Notes under the pieces: model-generated | Database searches by the model: none | What the model was told of the DNA's origin: nothing | The model's input: only the letters and a program-made list of their open reading frames with translations | In this document: piece by piece, positions 1-10,665 of the stretch | Position numbering within the stretch: position 1 is the first letter of the stretch | How the letters are laid out: each line of letters starts with the position of its first letter | Assembly: GCA_036365145.1 (NCBI GenBank) | Contig: JAEOAD010001365.1 | Coordinates: 3,927,001-3,991,000 of the forward strand | DNA length: 64,000 nt | Reading direction: 5' to 3' | Origin: Orientallactaga sibirica | Lineage: Eukaryota > Chordata > Mammalia > Rodentia > Dipodidae | Made by a program: the position numbers and the translations under genes

Positions 1-135
1 CAGAGTCTCATGAAGCACAGATTGGCCTTGAACTTACTGTGCAGTAGAGGCTGGTGTTGAACTCCTGGCCACAAGTTCTAACAAGCCTCCACCTCCCGAG
101 GGCTGGGTATAGAAGCCTGTGTCACCACGGTCAGC
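1..135 (-). repeat. B1-like SINE, old
   Basis: Diverged minus-strand B1: TTGAACTCCTGGCC, CCTCCACCTCCCGAGGGCTGGG and CACCACGGTCAGC. It may continue beyond the left edge. Confidence 0.65.
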
Positions 136-431
136 TGTAGCAATGAGTTTCTTTCTTACTGGAAAGCCAGATTTCCTTTTCTGGTTGGTGAAAAGGTCAA
201 AGGAAGGAGCTGGAAGCCTTTTGGAATCAGCAGAGCAACTCAGAATCGGAGTCAGTTGTCACCTGTAAGGAACGTCCCCATCAAGGGACCATGGTGTCAT
301 GCTCCAGTTTTATCTGGCCCACATGAACTGGAAAAGAAAAAGTCTGCCCCAGCCTTATTGAAAGTGCTGAACTAATTCTTATATATCAGGTCTAAACTCT
401 GATTTTTCCTGAGCCATCAATAAGAATTGTG
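136..431. other. No feature recognised
   Basis: Single-copy-looking DNA between an old B1 and a MaLR LTR. No ORF or repeat identified. Confidence 0.4.
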
Positions 432-480
432 TTAGTTCATTTCTGTTACTATAATAAAATACCACCGGTTGGGTAATTGC

Positions 481-653
481 TTTTTTGTTGTTGTTGTTTT
501 GTTTTTTTTGTTTTTCTAGGTAGGGTCTCACTCTGGCCCAGGCTGACCTGGAATTCACTATGTAGTCTCAGGCTGACCTTGAACTCATGGCAATCCTCTT
601 ACCTCTGCCTCCCAAGTGCTGGGATTAAAGGAGTGCGCCACCACACCCAGCTT
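481..653 (-). repeat. B1-like SINE inside MaLR LTR
   Basis: Full-length minus-strand B1 with a T-rich tail. It is flanked by the 15-bp duplication GGTAATTGCTTTTTT (472-486 and 654-668). Confidence 0.92.
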
Positions 654-668
654 GGTAATTGCTTTTTT

Positions 669-884
669 TCTTTGTTTAAGTTTTATTTCTTTATTTGAGA
701 GAGAGAGAAGGGGAAGAGAGACAGAATGAATGGGTACACCAGGGTCTCTTGCAGCTTCAAACAAACTCTAGATGCATGTGTCACTTTGTGCATCTGGATT
801 TATGTGCATACTGGGAATTGAACCCATGCCATCAGGCTTTGCAAGAAAACACCTTTAACCACTGAGCAATCTCTCCAGTCTCTT
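669..884 (-). repeat. tRNA-derived SINE (B2/DIP type)
   Basis: The minus strand carries GAGAGAGAGA and ends in the reverse of the tRNA head (TTTAACCACTGAGCAATCTCTCCAG). It is nested in the same LTR. Confidence 0.88.
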
Positions 885-1195
885 GGCTGGGTAACTGATA
901 AGGAAGAAAAGTTTATGTAGCTCAAGTTTCTGGAGCCTGTCCAAGCAAACGGAACTGGCACTTGCCTGGCTTCTGGTGAGGGCATCATGTGTGTCCTAAC
1001 TGGAAGAACAGAGAGGTTAGGTGGACAGTGGAGAATACATGAGCCAACTTGCTTTTAACAACCAGTTCTGATAACAACCAGCCTACGAGATCTAACAACT
1101 CCCATGAGAACAGCATTAATCACTTCTTAAGAGGGAACTCCCATGACTCAACCCCTTCTTAAAGGGTCCACTGCCTCTCAACGCTTTCAGGGGAA

Positions 1196-1414
1196 GTGAA
1201 ATTTCATCTCAAATTTAGTGTGTCTGCTTGTGTGCATGCGTGCGTGCATGTGTGTGTGCATGCGCGTGTGTGTGTTGAGTAGAAGGTTTTATTTTTAGGC
1301 TAAATAACAAATAGTTCCTTTGCAGTAATCCCAATGCATGTTTTGACAAAACATAGCAGTAGCCAGATGGAAATCAGTCATTTTCGTTCGTTCGTTTGTT
1401 TGTTTGTTTGTTTG
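1196..1414. repeat. Short TG/GTTT microsatellites
   Basis: TGTGCATG/TGTG-rich DNA at 1226-1275 and (GTTT)n at 1384-1414. The remainder is unassigned. Confidence 0.7.
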
Positions 1415-1522
1415 TTTTGAGACGGTTTTGCTCTCTAGCCTAGGCTGGCCTGGAACTTGTGATCCTCCTGCCTCAGCCTCCTTTGTACTAGAATTATGGA
1501 CACACATCATCATATCCAGCAT
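1415..1522 (-). repeat. B1-like SINE, partial
   Basis: GAGACGGTTTTGCTCTCTAGCC then CCTAGGCTGGCCTGGAACTT mark a diverged minus-strand B1. Confidence 0.75.
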
Positions 1523-2102
1523 GTGGAGGTCAGTCCTTTGTCCAGTGTTTCTGCTCAAGAAATTGAGTTGCTCCTCCATCTCCTCTCTCCTACAGTCACC
1601 ACGGTCCGTTCCAAAGAAACAAGATTCCCTTGCTTCTAGCCAGCAGCTGCGGGACAGAGGGCTGGCAGATGTGCCTCGGGTGACAGTACTCCTGCCTCCC
1701 AGGGCAGGGTCTCGTGCCTTTGAGAAACCATGTGAGTCTCACGTGACATTCTACCTCTGAGCTGGCCTCAGTATCAGCATCCCAGGCCAGGGTTGACAGG
1801 CATTTGTTTCCTTGGAGTTGGAAGTGCCAACTTCCCATGCCAAAGAAAGATGCATTTGAAGGAGCACGTGGCATGTGCTGCTCCATTTTAATGCTTGTCT
1901 TCTGTGCAGCGCTCCAGGCCTGCGCACCACACTCAGCTGTGACTCCGATAAGGCATGTGACATTTTTAGAAAGCCTGATGTAATGTATTTACAAACAAAT
2001 AGGAAGTATTTTGCTCTCCACACCAATGCATGCATGCACATTCCACCTCTGCCCTGTGTTCAGTCCCCACCCAGCACCAGATACACCGGAGAGACATTGA
2101 CG
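1523..2102. other. No feature recognised
   Basis: Short open frames on both strands (under 120 codons) show no family motif. No repeat identified. Confidence 0.4.
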
Positions 2103-2180
2103 CTGGGACTGTAGCTCAGTGGTAGAGTGTTTGCCTTGCATGTGTGAGGTCTTAGGTTCAATCCTCAACATCAGGAGAAA
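2103..2180 (+). repeat. ID-like tRNA-derived SINE
   Basis: GGGACTGTAGCTCAGTGGTAGAG (A box) and AGGTTCAATCC (B box), followed by an A-rich end. Confidence 0.8.
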
Positions 2181-2327
2181 AACACAGGCCCAGCTTCCAT
2201 TCTGTACTATTGCCTTATTACAGAAGAGCTAAGTGGCTTTTCCAGGGGAGGGATGAAAATCAAGTATTTTTTCCTCTTATTCTATTTCTCAAGTTTACAT
2301 GTGTGACTACTACCACACAAGAACAAA

Positions 2328-2533
2328 TTAAAAAATATATTTTATTTATTTATTTGACAAAGAGAGGAGAGAGAGAGAGAGAGAAAATGGGTGTTTCAGA
2401 GCTTCCAGGCACTACAAACAAACTTCAGATGCATGTGCCACTTTGTGCATCTGGCTTTACATGGGTACTGGGGAACTGAACCTGGGTCCTTTGGCTTTGC
2501 AGGCAAGTGCCTTAACCACTAAACCATCTCTTG
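2328..2533 (-). repeat. tRNA-derived SINE (B2/DIP type)
   Basis: TTTATTTATTTGAC plus a GA tract, the CTTCAGATGCATGTGCCACTT body, and CTTAACCACTAAACCATCTCTT as reverse of the head. Confidence 0.9.
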
Positions 2534-2542
2534 TGCTTATTT

Positions 2543-2692
2543 ATTTTTTTTTTCGAGGTAGGGTCTCACTCTAGGCCAGGCTGACCTGGAATTCACTATG
2601 CAGTCTCAGGGTGGCCTCGAACTCATGGCAATCCTCCTATACCTCTGCCTCCCGAGTGCTGGGATTAAAGGCGTGTGCCACCATGCCCGGCT
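2543..2692 (-). repeat. B1-like SINE with 13-bp target duplication
   Basis: Full-length minus-strand B1 ending CCATGCCCGGC. CTTGTGCTTATTT at 2530-2542 recurs at 2697-2709. Confidence 0.93.
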
Positions 2693-2709
2693 TCCCCTTG
2701 TGCTTATTT

Positions 2710-4029
2710 CTTGATGCAAACTCCAATGTGATATATCCACCTGATGTGAATATCACTTGGCACAAATATATCTTTCCAGTAATTGAAGGTATCTGGCCAT
2801 CAGTCTGCTCAGGACCCCGTCACATTAGTTCGGAACAGTCGGTAATTTCCTGAGTCTCAGCATTCCTGGAATCTTTCTACCATTCTTCTTCTGCAGCTGT
2901 GGATTTCAAATTTCAATGGCAGTACCAAAATGTTCATGTCATTGGTTAACTGAACCTGTGTACTTTTGCTTTGAAGTACCACCCTGGAATTTTCAAATGT
3001 TTTACATCATATATTGAATATTCAATGCATGACTACAACATGTGTGACTCACTACCAAACTAACAAAACTTGATTTCTCTCTTTAGCTGTTATAATTCAC
3101 TCTGTACGTGTATCTGTCATGGACCTGAAGGGTGTGTGTAATTATTTCAGTGTGGGAGAATCCCAGATGATTAAATACAACCCCAAGGTTTTGAAGGTGT
3201 GACTGTTGTGGGCATAACCAGATAATTAATTTGATTTGGATAGTCTGTGTGCCCCATGTCTGTCCTTGAAATTCATTGAAGCCCTCCCAAAAGAAAGAAA
3301 AAAGGCATAAAGAAAAAAAGGATTACTTGTGTCTTTTAGAACATTAATCAAAAAACTCTAAAATGTTTCAATAATTCTTAAAATGTCAGTAATTGCCCTA
3401 GTTCCCTGTGCTTAAAGGGATTTATTAAGAGTTATTTTCCCATGACAACTTAAAATGAAAAACTTCAAGTTGGAAAAAGGAACTGGAATAATTGGCTTTG
3501 ATGAATTCAAGTTACTGCACTGCACTGTAACTTCAGGCACAGGGTTTAAAGACACAGATCTGTCTTGAAAACGTAGTCGGGGAATTAACGCAGGCAACGT
3601 GGAAGGGGGCGTACAGCGTGGGGCTGTGCTTGCCTTGCCTGCGTATCTGGGTCATCCCGGGCTTCATTCTTTCCTGGTTTGGGGACCAGGCACAGTGCTA
3701 TGGTTTTGCAGATAAGATCTCCAGCACTGTGCCAAAATACAGGAAAGCCTCTCCCTGCATCAGTCACACAGAACAAACCCAGTAGGATGCCCCAGGCCCT
3801 GGCATGGCCTTCTCCAATACCTGGGCCAGAGCCCCAATACAGACTGACCTGGGGTCTTCAGTGGCAAATGGAAGAGCCTCTGGTCCTGGGCATCTGCCTT
3901 GTGCGAAAAGCAAGCTTCAAGCTGCGTCAAGGGAGTGAATGAAAAACTGACGTTTCCCACCGTGGTTAAGTAAGACTGAGCCAGCCTTTGGTCTGGGGAG
4001 GGAGGGTCAGAGCAAATAAACAAGAGTTT
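2710..4029. other. Single-copy-looking interval
   Basis: About 1.3 kb without a recognised repeat or gene. Opposed frames at 3585-4023 are unrelated to any family I recognise. Confidence 0.4.
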
Positions 4030-4053
4030 TCATTTATTTATTTATTTATTATT

Positions 4054-4100
<47 letters not shown>

Positions 4101-4180
4101 TTGTGAAATTGGTGTTGACCATCAAGCCTTGCACACAGTAGGCACATTCTCTACCACTGAGTTGCATCCTCAACCCAAAC
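4030..4180 (-). repeat. (ATTT)n tail and ID-like SINE
   Basis: About 75 bases of ATTT units, then CAAGCCTTGCACACAGTAGGC and CTCTACCACTGAGTTGCATCC, reading as the reverse of an ID head. Confidence 0.7.
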
Positions 4181-4286
4181 CACAGTTTACTGAGAGCAAA
4201 TCTCACTTTCTGATTCTATGAACATTCCTAAATGTTTTTCATGAACTTCCATCTGTGCTACATTTAGGATAAAGTATAAGAAAAGA

Positions 4287-4450
4287 ACTAGGTGTGATGG
4301 CGCATGCCTTTAATCCCAGCACTTGGAAGGCAGAGGTAGGAAGATCGCCAAGAGTTTGAGGCCACCCTGAGACTATATAGTGAATTCCAGGTCAGCTTGG
4401 ACTAGAGCGAGACCCTACCTTGAAAAAAAAATGGAATAAAAGAAAGAAAG
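4287..4450 (+). repeat. B1-like SINE
   Basis: GGTGTGATGGCGCATGCC, TTTAATCCCAGCACTTGG and an A tail. Confidence 0.92.
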
Positions 4451-4461
4451 AAAAGATATGT

Positions 4462-4672
4462 GGGCTGGGAAGATGGCTCAGTGGCTAAAGGCACTTGCTT
4501 GCAAAGCCTGCTGGCCCAGGTTCAATTCCCCAATACCCACATAAAACCAGATGCACAAAGTGGTGCCATGTATCAGGAGTTTGTCAGCAGTAACAAGAGT
4601 CCTTGGAGTACCCATTCTTTCTCTTCTGTTTCTGTGTCTCTCCATCTCTCTGTGCTTGGAAATAATTTTTTT
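4462..4672 (+). repeat. tRNA-derived SINE (B2/DIP type)
   Basis: GGGCTGGGAAGATGGCTCAGTGG head, CAGGTTCAATTCCCC B box, CT tract at the end. Confidence 0.88.
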
Positions 4673-4680
4673 AACTTTAA

Positions 4681-4914
4681 AAAAAATTTTGTTTATTTTT
4701 TTATTTATTTGAGCGTGACAGACAGACAGGGAGAAAGAGGCAGATAGAGAGAGAGAATGGACACTCCAGGGCCTCTTGCCACTGCAAACGAACTCCAGAT
4801 GCATGCACCACCTTGTGCATCTGGCTTATGTGGGTCCTGGGGAGTTGAGCCTTGAACCAGGGTCCTTAGGCTTCACAGGCAAGCGCTTAACCGCTAAACC
4901 ATCTCTCCAGGCCC
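4681..4914 (-). repeat. tRNA-derived SINE (B2/DIP type)
   Basis: ATTTATTTGAGCGTGACAG to AACCATCTCTCCAGGCCC. It forms an inverted pair with the preceding SINE. Confidence 0.9.
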
Positions 4915-4948
4915 TTAATTCTTTTTTTTTTTTAAAAAAATATATGTT

Positions 4949-5162
4949 TGGAGTTGAAGAGATGGCTTAGTGGTTAAGACACTTGCCTGCAAAACCTAAA
5001 AACCCAGGTTCAATTCTCCAGTGCCCACATAAGCCAGATGCACAAGGGAGCACATGTATCTGGAGTTCATTTGCAGGGGCTGGAGGCCCTTGCATGCCCA
5101 TTCTCTTTATCTGCCTTTTCCTCACTCTCAAATGAATTAATTAATTTAATTTAATTTAAAAA
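4949..5162 (+). repeat. tRNA-derived SINE (B2/DIP type)
   Basis: GAAGAGATGGCTTAGTGGTTAAG head and an AATT-rich tail. Confidence 0.88.
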
Positions 5163-5165
5163 GAT

Positions 5166-5300
5166 ATGCTTGAGTTGGGGGATTGAGGAGTCAGAGGTGG
5201 GAGGATCGCCACAAATTCAAGGCCACTCTGAGACTAGAGTGAATTCCAGGTCAGCCTGGGCTACAGAGAGATCCTGCCTCGAAAAAAACAACAACTACAA
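5166..5300 (+). repeat. B1-like SINE, 5' part lost
   Basis: GAGGTGGGAGGATCGCCAC, GAATTCCAGGTCAGCCTGGG and an A-rich tail. Confidence 0.85.
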
Positions 5301-5640
5301 AAAGATATGATTTTTACAATAATGACATGAAAATAGATTTAAGATTGTATCAACTGCAAGAGGAGTTCTAGAAGCGTTCTGGCTCACAGCTTTGATGGGA
5401 GCTGAGAGATAACCCTGCTTTCAGTGGCCAACGGCCCACTTGCAGGAAGAACCAAACACAATGTGGCTTCAGGAGTGGCCTCTGCCCTGGTTCCCTAGAG
5501 ATGCTCTGTCATCCTGTGTCGTTCTCTTGAGTCCCAAGATCCCAGTGGCCTTGTGCTATGATTTGAATATTGTTTGCACTCTGAAATTCATAGGCTAAAA
5601 GCCTGACTTTCTAAATAATGGTATTAAAAGTCATTGGGAG

Positions 5641-5925
5641 GGCTGGAGAGATGGCTCAGTGGCTAAAGCGCCTGCCTGCTAAGCCTAAGAACCTGGTTCC
5701 AATCTCCAGCTGGTTCCAATCTCCAGGTCCCACGTTTAGCCAGATGCAAAGTGATGCAAGGGCGCAATACCGCACTTGACCACAAGGGGGCGCACACATC
5801 TGGATTTTGTTCACAGCAGCTGAGAGACTGCTGGCGCACCCATTTCTGTCTCCCTCTCCCTCTCTGTCTATCTCTCTCTGTCTCTCTTTCCAAAAATAAA
5901 TTAAAAAATAATAAAAAAATTTTTT
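5641..5925 (+). repeat. tRNA-derived SINE, long variant
   Basis: The head is as in the B2/DIP type. The body carries the extra GATGCAAGGGCGC..GCACTTGACCACAAGG block that defines this long subfamily (also at about 7905 and 18565). Confidence 0.9.
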
Positions 5926-6167
5926 AAGTCATTGGGACCTTTAAGAGGTAATTACATCATGGGATTCTTCCCTCATGAAGGGATTAAAGTAGTTAATCCC
6001 CTGTAGAAGTGGGTTAGTTATTTCAAGAGCAGGTTGTTAAGAACAGAGCCTGGTGCCTCCATTCACTGTCTTTTGCTTACGCCTGGCTCACCATGTTGCA
6101 TCGTATTCTGGCCATGAGGTGGCAAATGTCATGCTATGAAAACAGCCTCTGGAGATATGGATGCTAG

Positions 6168-6418
6168 GCAGGTCATGTAGCTCAGTGGTAGAGCCTAGAA
6201 TGCACCAGTAGGAGGCAGGGGCTATGTCTCTGTGCTAGAGACTTGCCCAGTGTGTATAAGACCCTGGGCTCTATCCCCAACACTGCAATAAATAAGAATA
6301 GTAACTGCTTTTGGCTGAATGTGAGGACACATGCCTATAATCTCAGCATTTAGGAGGCTGAAGCAAGAGGCAAGTTCAAGACCAGCCTGAGCTACTAGTA
6401 TCAAAATAAACTAGAAGA
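6168..6418 (+). repeat. ID-like SINE followed by B1-like SINE
   Basis: TGTAGCTCAGTGGTAGAGCC with a later GGCTCTATCCCC B box, then AATGTGAGGACACATGCC..TTTAGGAGGCTGAAGC of a diverged B1 (6310-6412). Nested in the LTR at 5553-6530. Confidence 0.7.
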
Positions 6419-6530
6419 TGGGGCTGCCCAATCTTGAACATTCTAGTCTTTTGAACCATGGGCTAAATAAACCTCCTTCCTTTAGTATTTTGTTATATCA
6501 ACACATAGCCTATAATTGGCCAAGTTTGGA

Positions 6531-7074
6531 TCCCATGCTTTTTCCTAGCCCCAGCATCCAAGAGGGAAAAGGTTAGCCTCTACTCTCATAAAGGCTGTGG
6601 CACAGGAGGGGGCAGAGGCCAGCAGCCACTCATGGCAGAGACCACATGGCAGAGGGCAAGCCACCGCTCATGAGGATGGTGGTGAAGGCAGAAGTTGGGC
6701 AATGAAGCACAACTGGTGGCCCCTGCCTGTCTGAGACCATCAGTGGGCACCCCGTGATTCAACTCCAGAAACACAGCTTCTCCTCCCTGCTCGGGACTCC
6801 CGTGGCACCTACGGTGGACCCTACTCACTTGTCACATTGCATCATCTGTCCAGGGTTCCGAAGTACCTCCCAGCGAGACAGCCAGCTTCCTACAGTGATC
6901 TCTGAGGAAGCCTGCTCGGCATAGGAACATGACAATTACTGGAAACATATGTGTTGACTGAGAATGTGGAACCAATGACATATGCTAAGTGGCAGCACAG
7001 TCTTTTCTGGAGAGCTAGAAGAATGGCTGGGGAAAGGCTCTGAGGTACAGCAAACCCATGTGTTTGCTCATCTG
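6531..7074. other. No feature recognised
   Basis: Moderately G+C rich and single-copy-looking. A minus-strand open frame (6586-6828) has no known motif. Confidence 0.4.
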
Positions 7075-7215
7075 AGGTCTATGTGACCTTGGGCCAGTTA
7101 TTTCCCCATCTCTGGGCCTCTGTGTCTCCTCAGTGGATGCAAATGCTAGTCTGTGTACCTTGAAGGGAAAATCAGAGATAATGCAGACTAAATGTCTGGC
7201 ACACATTAGACAGCC
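7075..7215 (-). repeat. MIR element
   Basis: TGACCTTGGGCCAGTTATTT, CTCTGGGCCTC, GATAATGCAGACTAAATG and GTCTGGCACACATTAGAC follow MIR order on the minus strand. Confidence 0.75.
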
Positions 7216-7388
7216 AGGACACTGGTCCATCATTCTCATCGGCCACGGGCTTTTTCTTGGGACGCGCTGCAGACAGACACTTCATGCCGTGATTAAAGAC
7301 AAATGTGTGCAATTTTAAGTTACCCGTCAGAAAGTCTCCGTTTAACTTTGTTTGCTTTATATCCTGAAATGTGTGTATACTATAGGTA

Positions 7389-7409
7389 AAAAAAAAAAAA
7401 AAAAAAAAA
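7389..7409 (+). repeat. Poly(A) run
   Basis: About 20 uninterrupted A bases in single-copy-looking DNA. Confidence 0.9.
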
Positions 7410-7638
7410 CTTAATCTCCAGGATTGTAGATATCAGAAGATTAATATTTACTAATATTTCATCTTAAATGGTACCACAGAAAGGAATCAATCTGATTCAA
7501 TAGCTGGAAAATTTATCACAATATCCACTGGGATAACAGCAAAGACATCATTTTTGCACTGTTATGAGGAACTCGGGGCCTTGTGTATGCTAGGCAAGTG
7601 TTCTAGCATTGTGTTACAGCCTCAGGGCATACAAAGAC

Positions 7639-7640
<2 letters not shown>

Positions 7641-7679
<39 letters not shown>
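7641..7679 (+). repeat. (GT)n microsatellite
   Basis: About 19 GT units. Confidence 0.95.
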
Positions 7680-7680
<1 letters not shown>

Positions 7681-7904
7681 CATGCTTAGGCATATGGAAG
7701 CCAGGGGAGGACGTTGCCCTCTTTTGTCACTGCCACTTCTGCTTTATTTCCCCGAGACAAAGCCTCCGGCTGAGCCTAGAGCTCCCCACTTTCCAGTTAG
7801 ACTGGCTAACCCAGGAGCCGCAGTGACCCTCCTGTCTCCAAGCCCTCAGCACTCAATCACAGGCATGCTTGCCCATGCCTGGGTTTTTTTTTGGGGGGGG
7901 GTTA

Positions 7905-8165
7905 AATTTTTTTTTAATTATTTAATTTATTTTTTGGAGAGAGACGAGAGAGAGAGACAGGGAGAGGGAGACAGACAGAGATGGGGGAGCCAGCAGTCTC
8001 TCAGCTGCTGTGAATGAAATCCAGATGCGTGCGCCCCTTGTGGTCAAGTGCGGCATTGCGCCCTTGCCTCACTTTGCATCTAGCTAAACGTGGGACCTGG
8101 AGATTGGAACCGGGTTCTTAGGCTTAGCAGGCAGGCACCTTAACTGCTAAGCCATCTCTCCAGCC
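7905..8165 (-). repeat. tRNA-derived SINE, long variant
   Basis: CCCCTTGTGGTCAAGTGCGG marks the long subfamily. It ends AAGCCATCTCTCCAGCC. Confidence 0.92.
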
Positions 8166-8167
8166 TG

Positions 8168-8388
8168 ATTTTTAAATATTTTTACTTATTTATGTGCAAG
8201 GACAGAGAGAGAGAGGGAGAGAGGGAGGGAGAGAATGGGCATGCCAGGGCCTCCCAGCTATTGCAAATGAACCCCAGATGCATGCACCACCCTGTGCATC
8301 TGGATTTACATGGGTACAGGGGAATCAAACCTGGGTTGCTGGGCTCTGCAGGCAATCGCCTTAACTGCTAAGCCATTTCTCCAGCCCT
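8168..8388 (-). repeat. tRNA-derived SINE (B2/DIP type)
   Basis: TTACTTATTTATGTGCAAGG plus a GA tract to AAGCCATTTCTCCAGCCC. Confidence 0.92.
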
Positions 8389-8489
8389 TGTCCAGCTGTT
8401 TATACAAGTGCTGGGGATTGATCGAACTCAGGCCTCATGCTTACATAGTAAGCAACCTAACCCACTGAGCCATCTCCCCAACCCCTGCA

Positions 8490-8697
8490 AAAATTTTTTT
8501 TTTTTTTTTTAATTTTCGTTTATTTATTAGTAACAGACAGAGAGAATGGGCACACCAGGGCCTCCAGCCACTGCAAACAAATTCCAAATGCATGCGCCAC
8601 CTGGTGCATCTGGCTAGTGTGGATCCTGGGGAATTGAACCAGGGTCCTTAGGCTTCACAGGCAAGCGCTTAACTGCTAAGCCATCTCTCCAGCCCCC
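8490..8697 (-). repeat. tRNA-derived SINE (B2/DIP type)
   Basis: Poly-T, GTTTATTTATTAGTAACAG, ending AAGCCATCTCTCCAGCCC. Confidence 0.92.
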
Positions 8698-9022
8698 CAA
8701 AAATCTTTTAAATCAAAGTTTTCAGTTTGATTTGAGGCAAAAATCTTAACAGCCTTAATACTTGGTTAAATAAAATACTGAATTTTTAATTACCTGCAAG
8801 TATGTGTTGAGTGAGCCATCGTTATCTACAAGGCATGGTGCTAAGCACTTGGTTTGCTCCAGGAGCTAGAGCAGCGATTCAGCCTCCTCTGGGACTATCT
8901 TAGCAAGACAAACACACAAACAATAGATCGAAAACAAAGGTCAATCGAATACAGTATTGGTCCCATAGTAGGGAAATTAGAGGAGGCAAAGGAGGATGGG
9001 CATGCGATAAAGTGTATTTTTG
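8698..9022. other. No feature recognised
   Basis: AT-rich single-copy-looking DNA. A 60-codon open frame at 8854 has no recognisable motif. Confidence 0.4.
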
Positions 9023-9258
9023 AGCTGGAGAGCTAGCTCAATTGGTAAAGTGCTTGCCTTGAAGCATGAGGAACTGAGTTCAATTCCCAGAACCCCTGTG
9101 AAAATGCCAGGAGTGGAAGCTTGATCTATAATCCCAGGTCATCCCAGTGCTGGGGAGGTAGAGACAAGAGGATCCCTGGGACTTGCTGGCCATCCAGTCT
9201 AGCCTGAGTGATGAATTTTAGCCCAGTGAGAGACCCTGTCTCAAAAAAAGAAAAAAAG
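9023..9258 (+). repeat. B4-type SINE
   Basis: tRNA-like head (GCTCAATTGGTAAAGTGC), B box (GAGTTCAATTCCC), then the B1-like half CCCAGTGCTGGGGAGG..GAGAGACCCTGTCTC. Confidence 0.85.
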
Positions 9259-9268
9259 GTGATTGACA

Positions 9269-9429
9269 GGGGCTAGAGAGATGGCTACCTAAGGACCCTG
9301 GTTCGATTCCCCAGTATCCACATAAAACAGGTGCGCATGGTGGCGCACACATCTAGTTTGTTTGCAGTGGCTAGAGGCCCTAGTGCACTCGTTCTCTCTC
9401 TCTCATAAATAAATAAATATTTAAAAATT
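9269..9429 (+). repeat. tRNA-derived SINE, internal deletion
   Basis: GGGGCTAGAGAGATGGC head, GGTTCGATTCCCC B box, AAATAAATAAA tail. Flanked by GTGATTGACA at 9259-9268 and 9430-9439. Confidence 0.9.
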
Positions 9430-9517
9430 GTGATTGACACCCAAAGTTGTTCTTTGGCCTCCTCCAACCATGAACATGCAAGAGGAAAGAAGGAAAAGAG
9501 GGGAAAATTCAAAGCAG

Positions 9518-9790
9518 GATGGTCAGGCTGGGGACACATCTCAGTGGCAGAGTATTTGCCCAGCATGTCTGAAGTTCTAAGTTTTTTTTTTTTTTTTCCT
9601 GTTTTGTTTTGTTTTGGTTTTTCCAGGTAGGGTCTCGCTCTAGCCCAGGCTGACCTGGAATTCACTATGTAGTCTCAGGGTGGCCTCAAATTTGCAGCAA
9701 TCCTCCCACCTCTGCCTCCAGAGTGCTGGGATTAAAGGTATGGGCCTGGCTTGAGGTTCTGAGTTTAATCCTTGCACACACAAAAAATAA
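9518..9790 (+). repeat. ID-like SINE interrupted by a B1-like SINE
   Basis: The ID head (CACATCTCAGTGGCAGAG..GAAGTTCTAAGTTT) stops at about 9582 and the B-box half resumes after 9752 (GAGGTTCTGAGTTTAATCC). A minus-strand B1 fills 9586-9752. The two junctions repeat the same 14-bp motif with 2 mismatches. Confidence 0.8.
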
Positions 9791-9840
9791 TAATAATAAA
9801 TAAATAAAATAAAAATAAAATAAAATAAAATAAAATAAAC
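9785..9840 (+). repeat. (AAATA)n A-rich tail
   Basis: AATAA/AAATA units, the tail of the ID-like SINE. Confidence 0.85.
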
Positions 9841-10202
9841 AGGATTGTCAGGGCAGGTCATGGTGAGGTGAAATGGGAGTAAAGACATAGAATCCAGTTA
9901 AGATCACTAAGTCCTCAAATGTGCCAGCAGGTCAGAACACCCGCAAAGGTTTTCTACAGGTGTCATGTTACAAGCTGGCGCATTCATTTTTCCTCTTAGT
10001 GGTGCCATTGCAGATCTAGTCAGTCATTCTTTGGGGAAATGTCCCCTCTTGCCTCTGCCTCTTTCCTTCTTTCTGTATAGAATGGATGCTTAGAAGGGCA
10101 GCAAAGTCCTCCTGCAGGAAAAACTAATGAAATGTGTTTCTGACCTATCATTTTAACAAAATTAATGTTTTTATTTTATTTTATTAATATTTATTTTTAT
10201 TT
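9841..10202. other. No feature recognised
   Basis: Single-copy-looking, T-rich towards the end. Confidence 0.4.
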
Positions 10203-10429
10203 TTAAAAATATATTTTATTTATTTATTTGACAGTGAGAAAGAGGCAGACAGAGAGAGAGACAGAGAGGGAAAGAGAGAGAAAGAGAATGGGGATGTCAG
10301 GGCCTCCAGCTACTGCAAATGAATTCCAGATACATGCGCCCCCTTGTGCATCTGGCTTACATAGATTCTGGGGAGGGGTCCTTTGGCTTTGTTGGCAAAC
10401 GTGTTAACTGCTAAGCCATCTCTCCAGTC
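10203..10429 (-). repeat. tRNA-derived SINE (B2/DIP type)
   Basis: TTTATTTATTTATTTGACAG, GA tract, ending AAGCCATCTCTCCAGTCC. Confidence 0.92.
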
Positions 10430-10435
10430 CAAATA

Positions 10436-10649
10436 TTTTAAAATATTTATTTATAATTGAGAAAGAGGCAGAGAGAGAGAGAGAGAGAGAGAGACAGAAT
10501 GGGCATACCAGGGCCTTCAGCCACTGCAAATGAACTCCAAAAGCATGTGCCACCTTGTGCATCCAGCTTATGTGGGTCCTGGGACATTGCACCTGGGTCC
10601 TTTAGCTTTGCAGGCTAGTGCCTTAACTGCTAATCCATCCCTCCAGCCT
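10436..10649 (-). repeat. tRNA-derived SINE (B2/DIP type)
   Basis: TTATTTATAATTGAGAAAG with (GA)n, ending AATCCATCCCTCCAGCC. Confidence 0.92.
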
Positions 10650-10665
10650 CTGAGATATCATTTTT

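Larger units (their letters stand above)
432..1195 (-). mobile_element. MaLR-type LTR (MLT1-like), split by two SINEs
   Basis: 432-480 and about 888-1195 join into one minus-strand MaLR LTR: TTCTGTTACTATAATAAAATACC, the tandem ..GGGTAATTG block, TTCTGGTGAGGGC, TTAACAACCAGTTCT and CTCCCATGACTCAACC. These are reverse complements of MLT1 landmarks. A B1-like and a tRNA-derived SINE occupy 481-884. It has no coding capacity. Confidence 0.75.
5553..6530 (+). mobile_element. MaLR-type LTR (MLT1-like), split
   Basis: 5553-5640, 5926-6167 and 6419-6530 together give a sense MaLR LTR: TGCTATGATTTGAATATTG, the GGGACCTTTAAGAGG block, GCAGGTTGTTAAGAACAGAGCC, and AAATAAACCTCCTTCC near the 3' end. SINEs fill the gaps. 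Non-coding. Confidence 0.78.
7553..8490 (-). repeat. B4-type/ID composite SINE split by two tRNA-derived SINEs
   Basis: 7553-7625 is ID-like. 7680-7880 and 8389-8486 are the two halves of a minus-strand B4 (CAAAGCCTCCGGCTGAGCC..CAGTTAGACTGGC; then GCTGGGGATTGATCGAACTC..ACTGAGCCATCTCC). SINEs at 7905-8165 and 8168-8388 separate them. Confidence 0.72.

Noticed and set aside
2103..2180. tRNA gene candidates (A and B box pairs)
   Set aside because: This and many other A/B-box pairs belong to SINEs with A-rich tails; no cloverleaf with a proper acceptor stem was seen.
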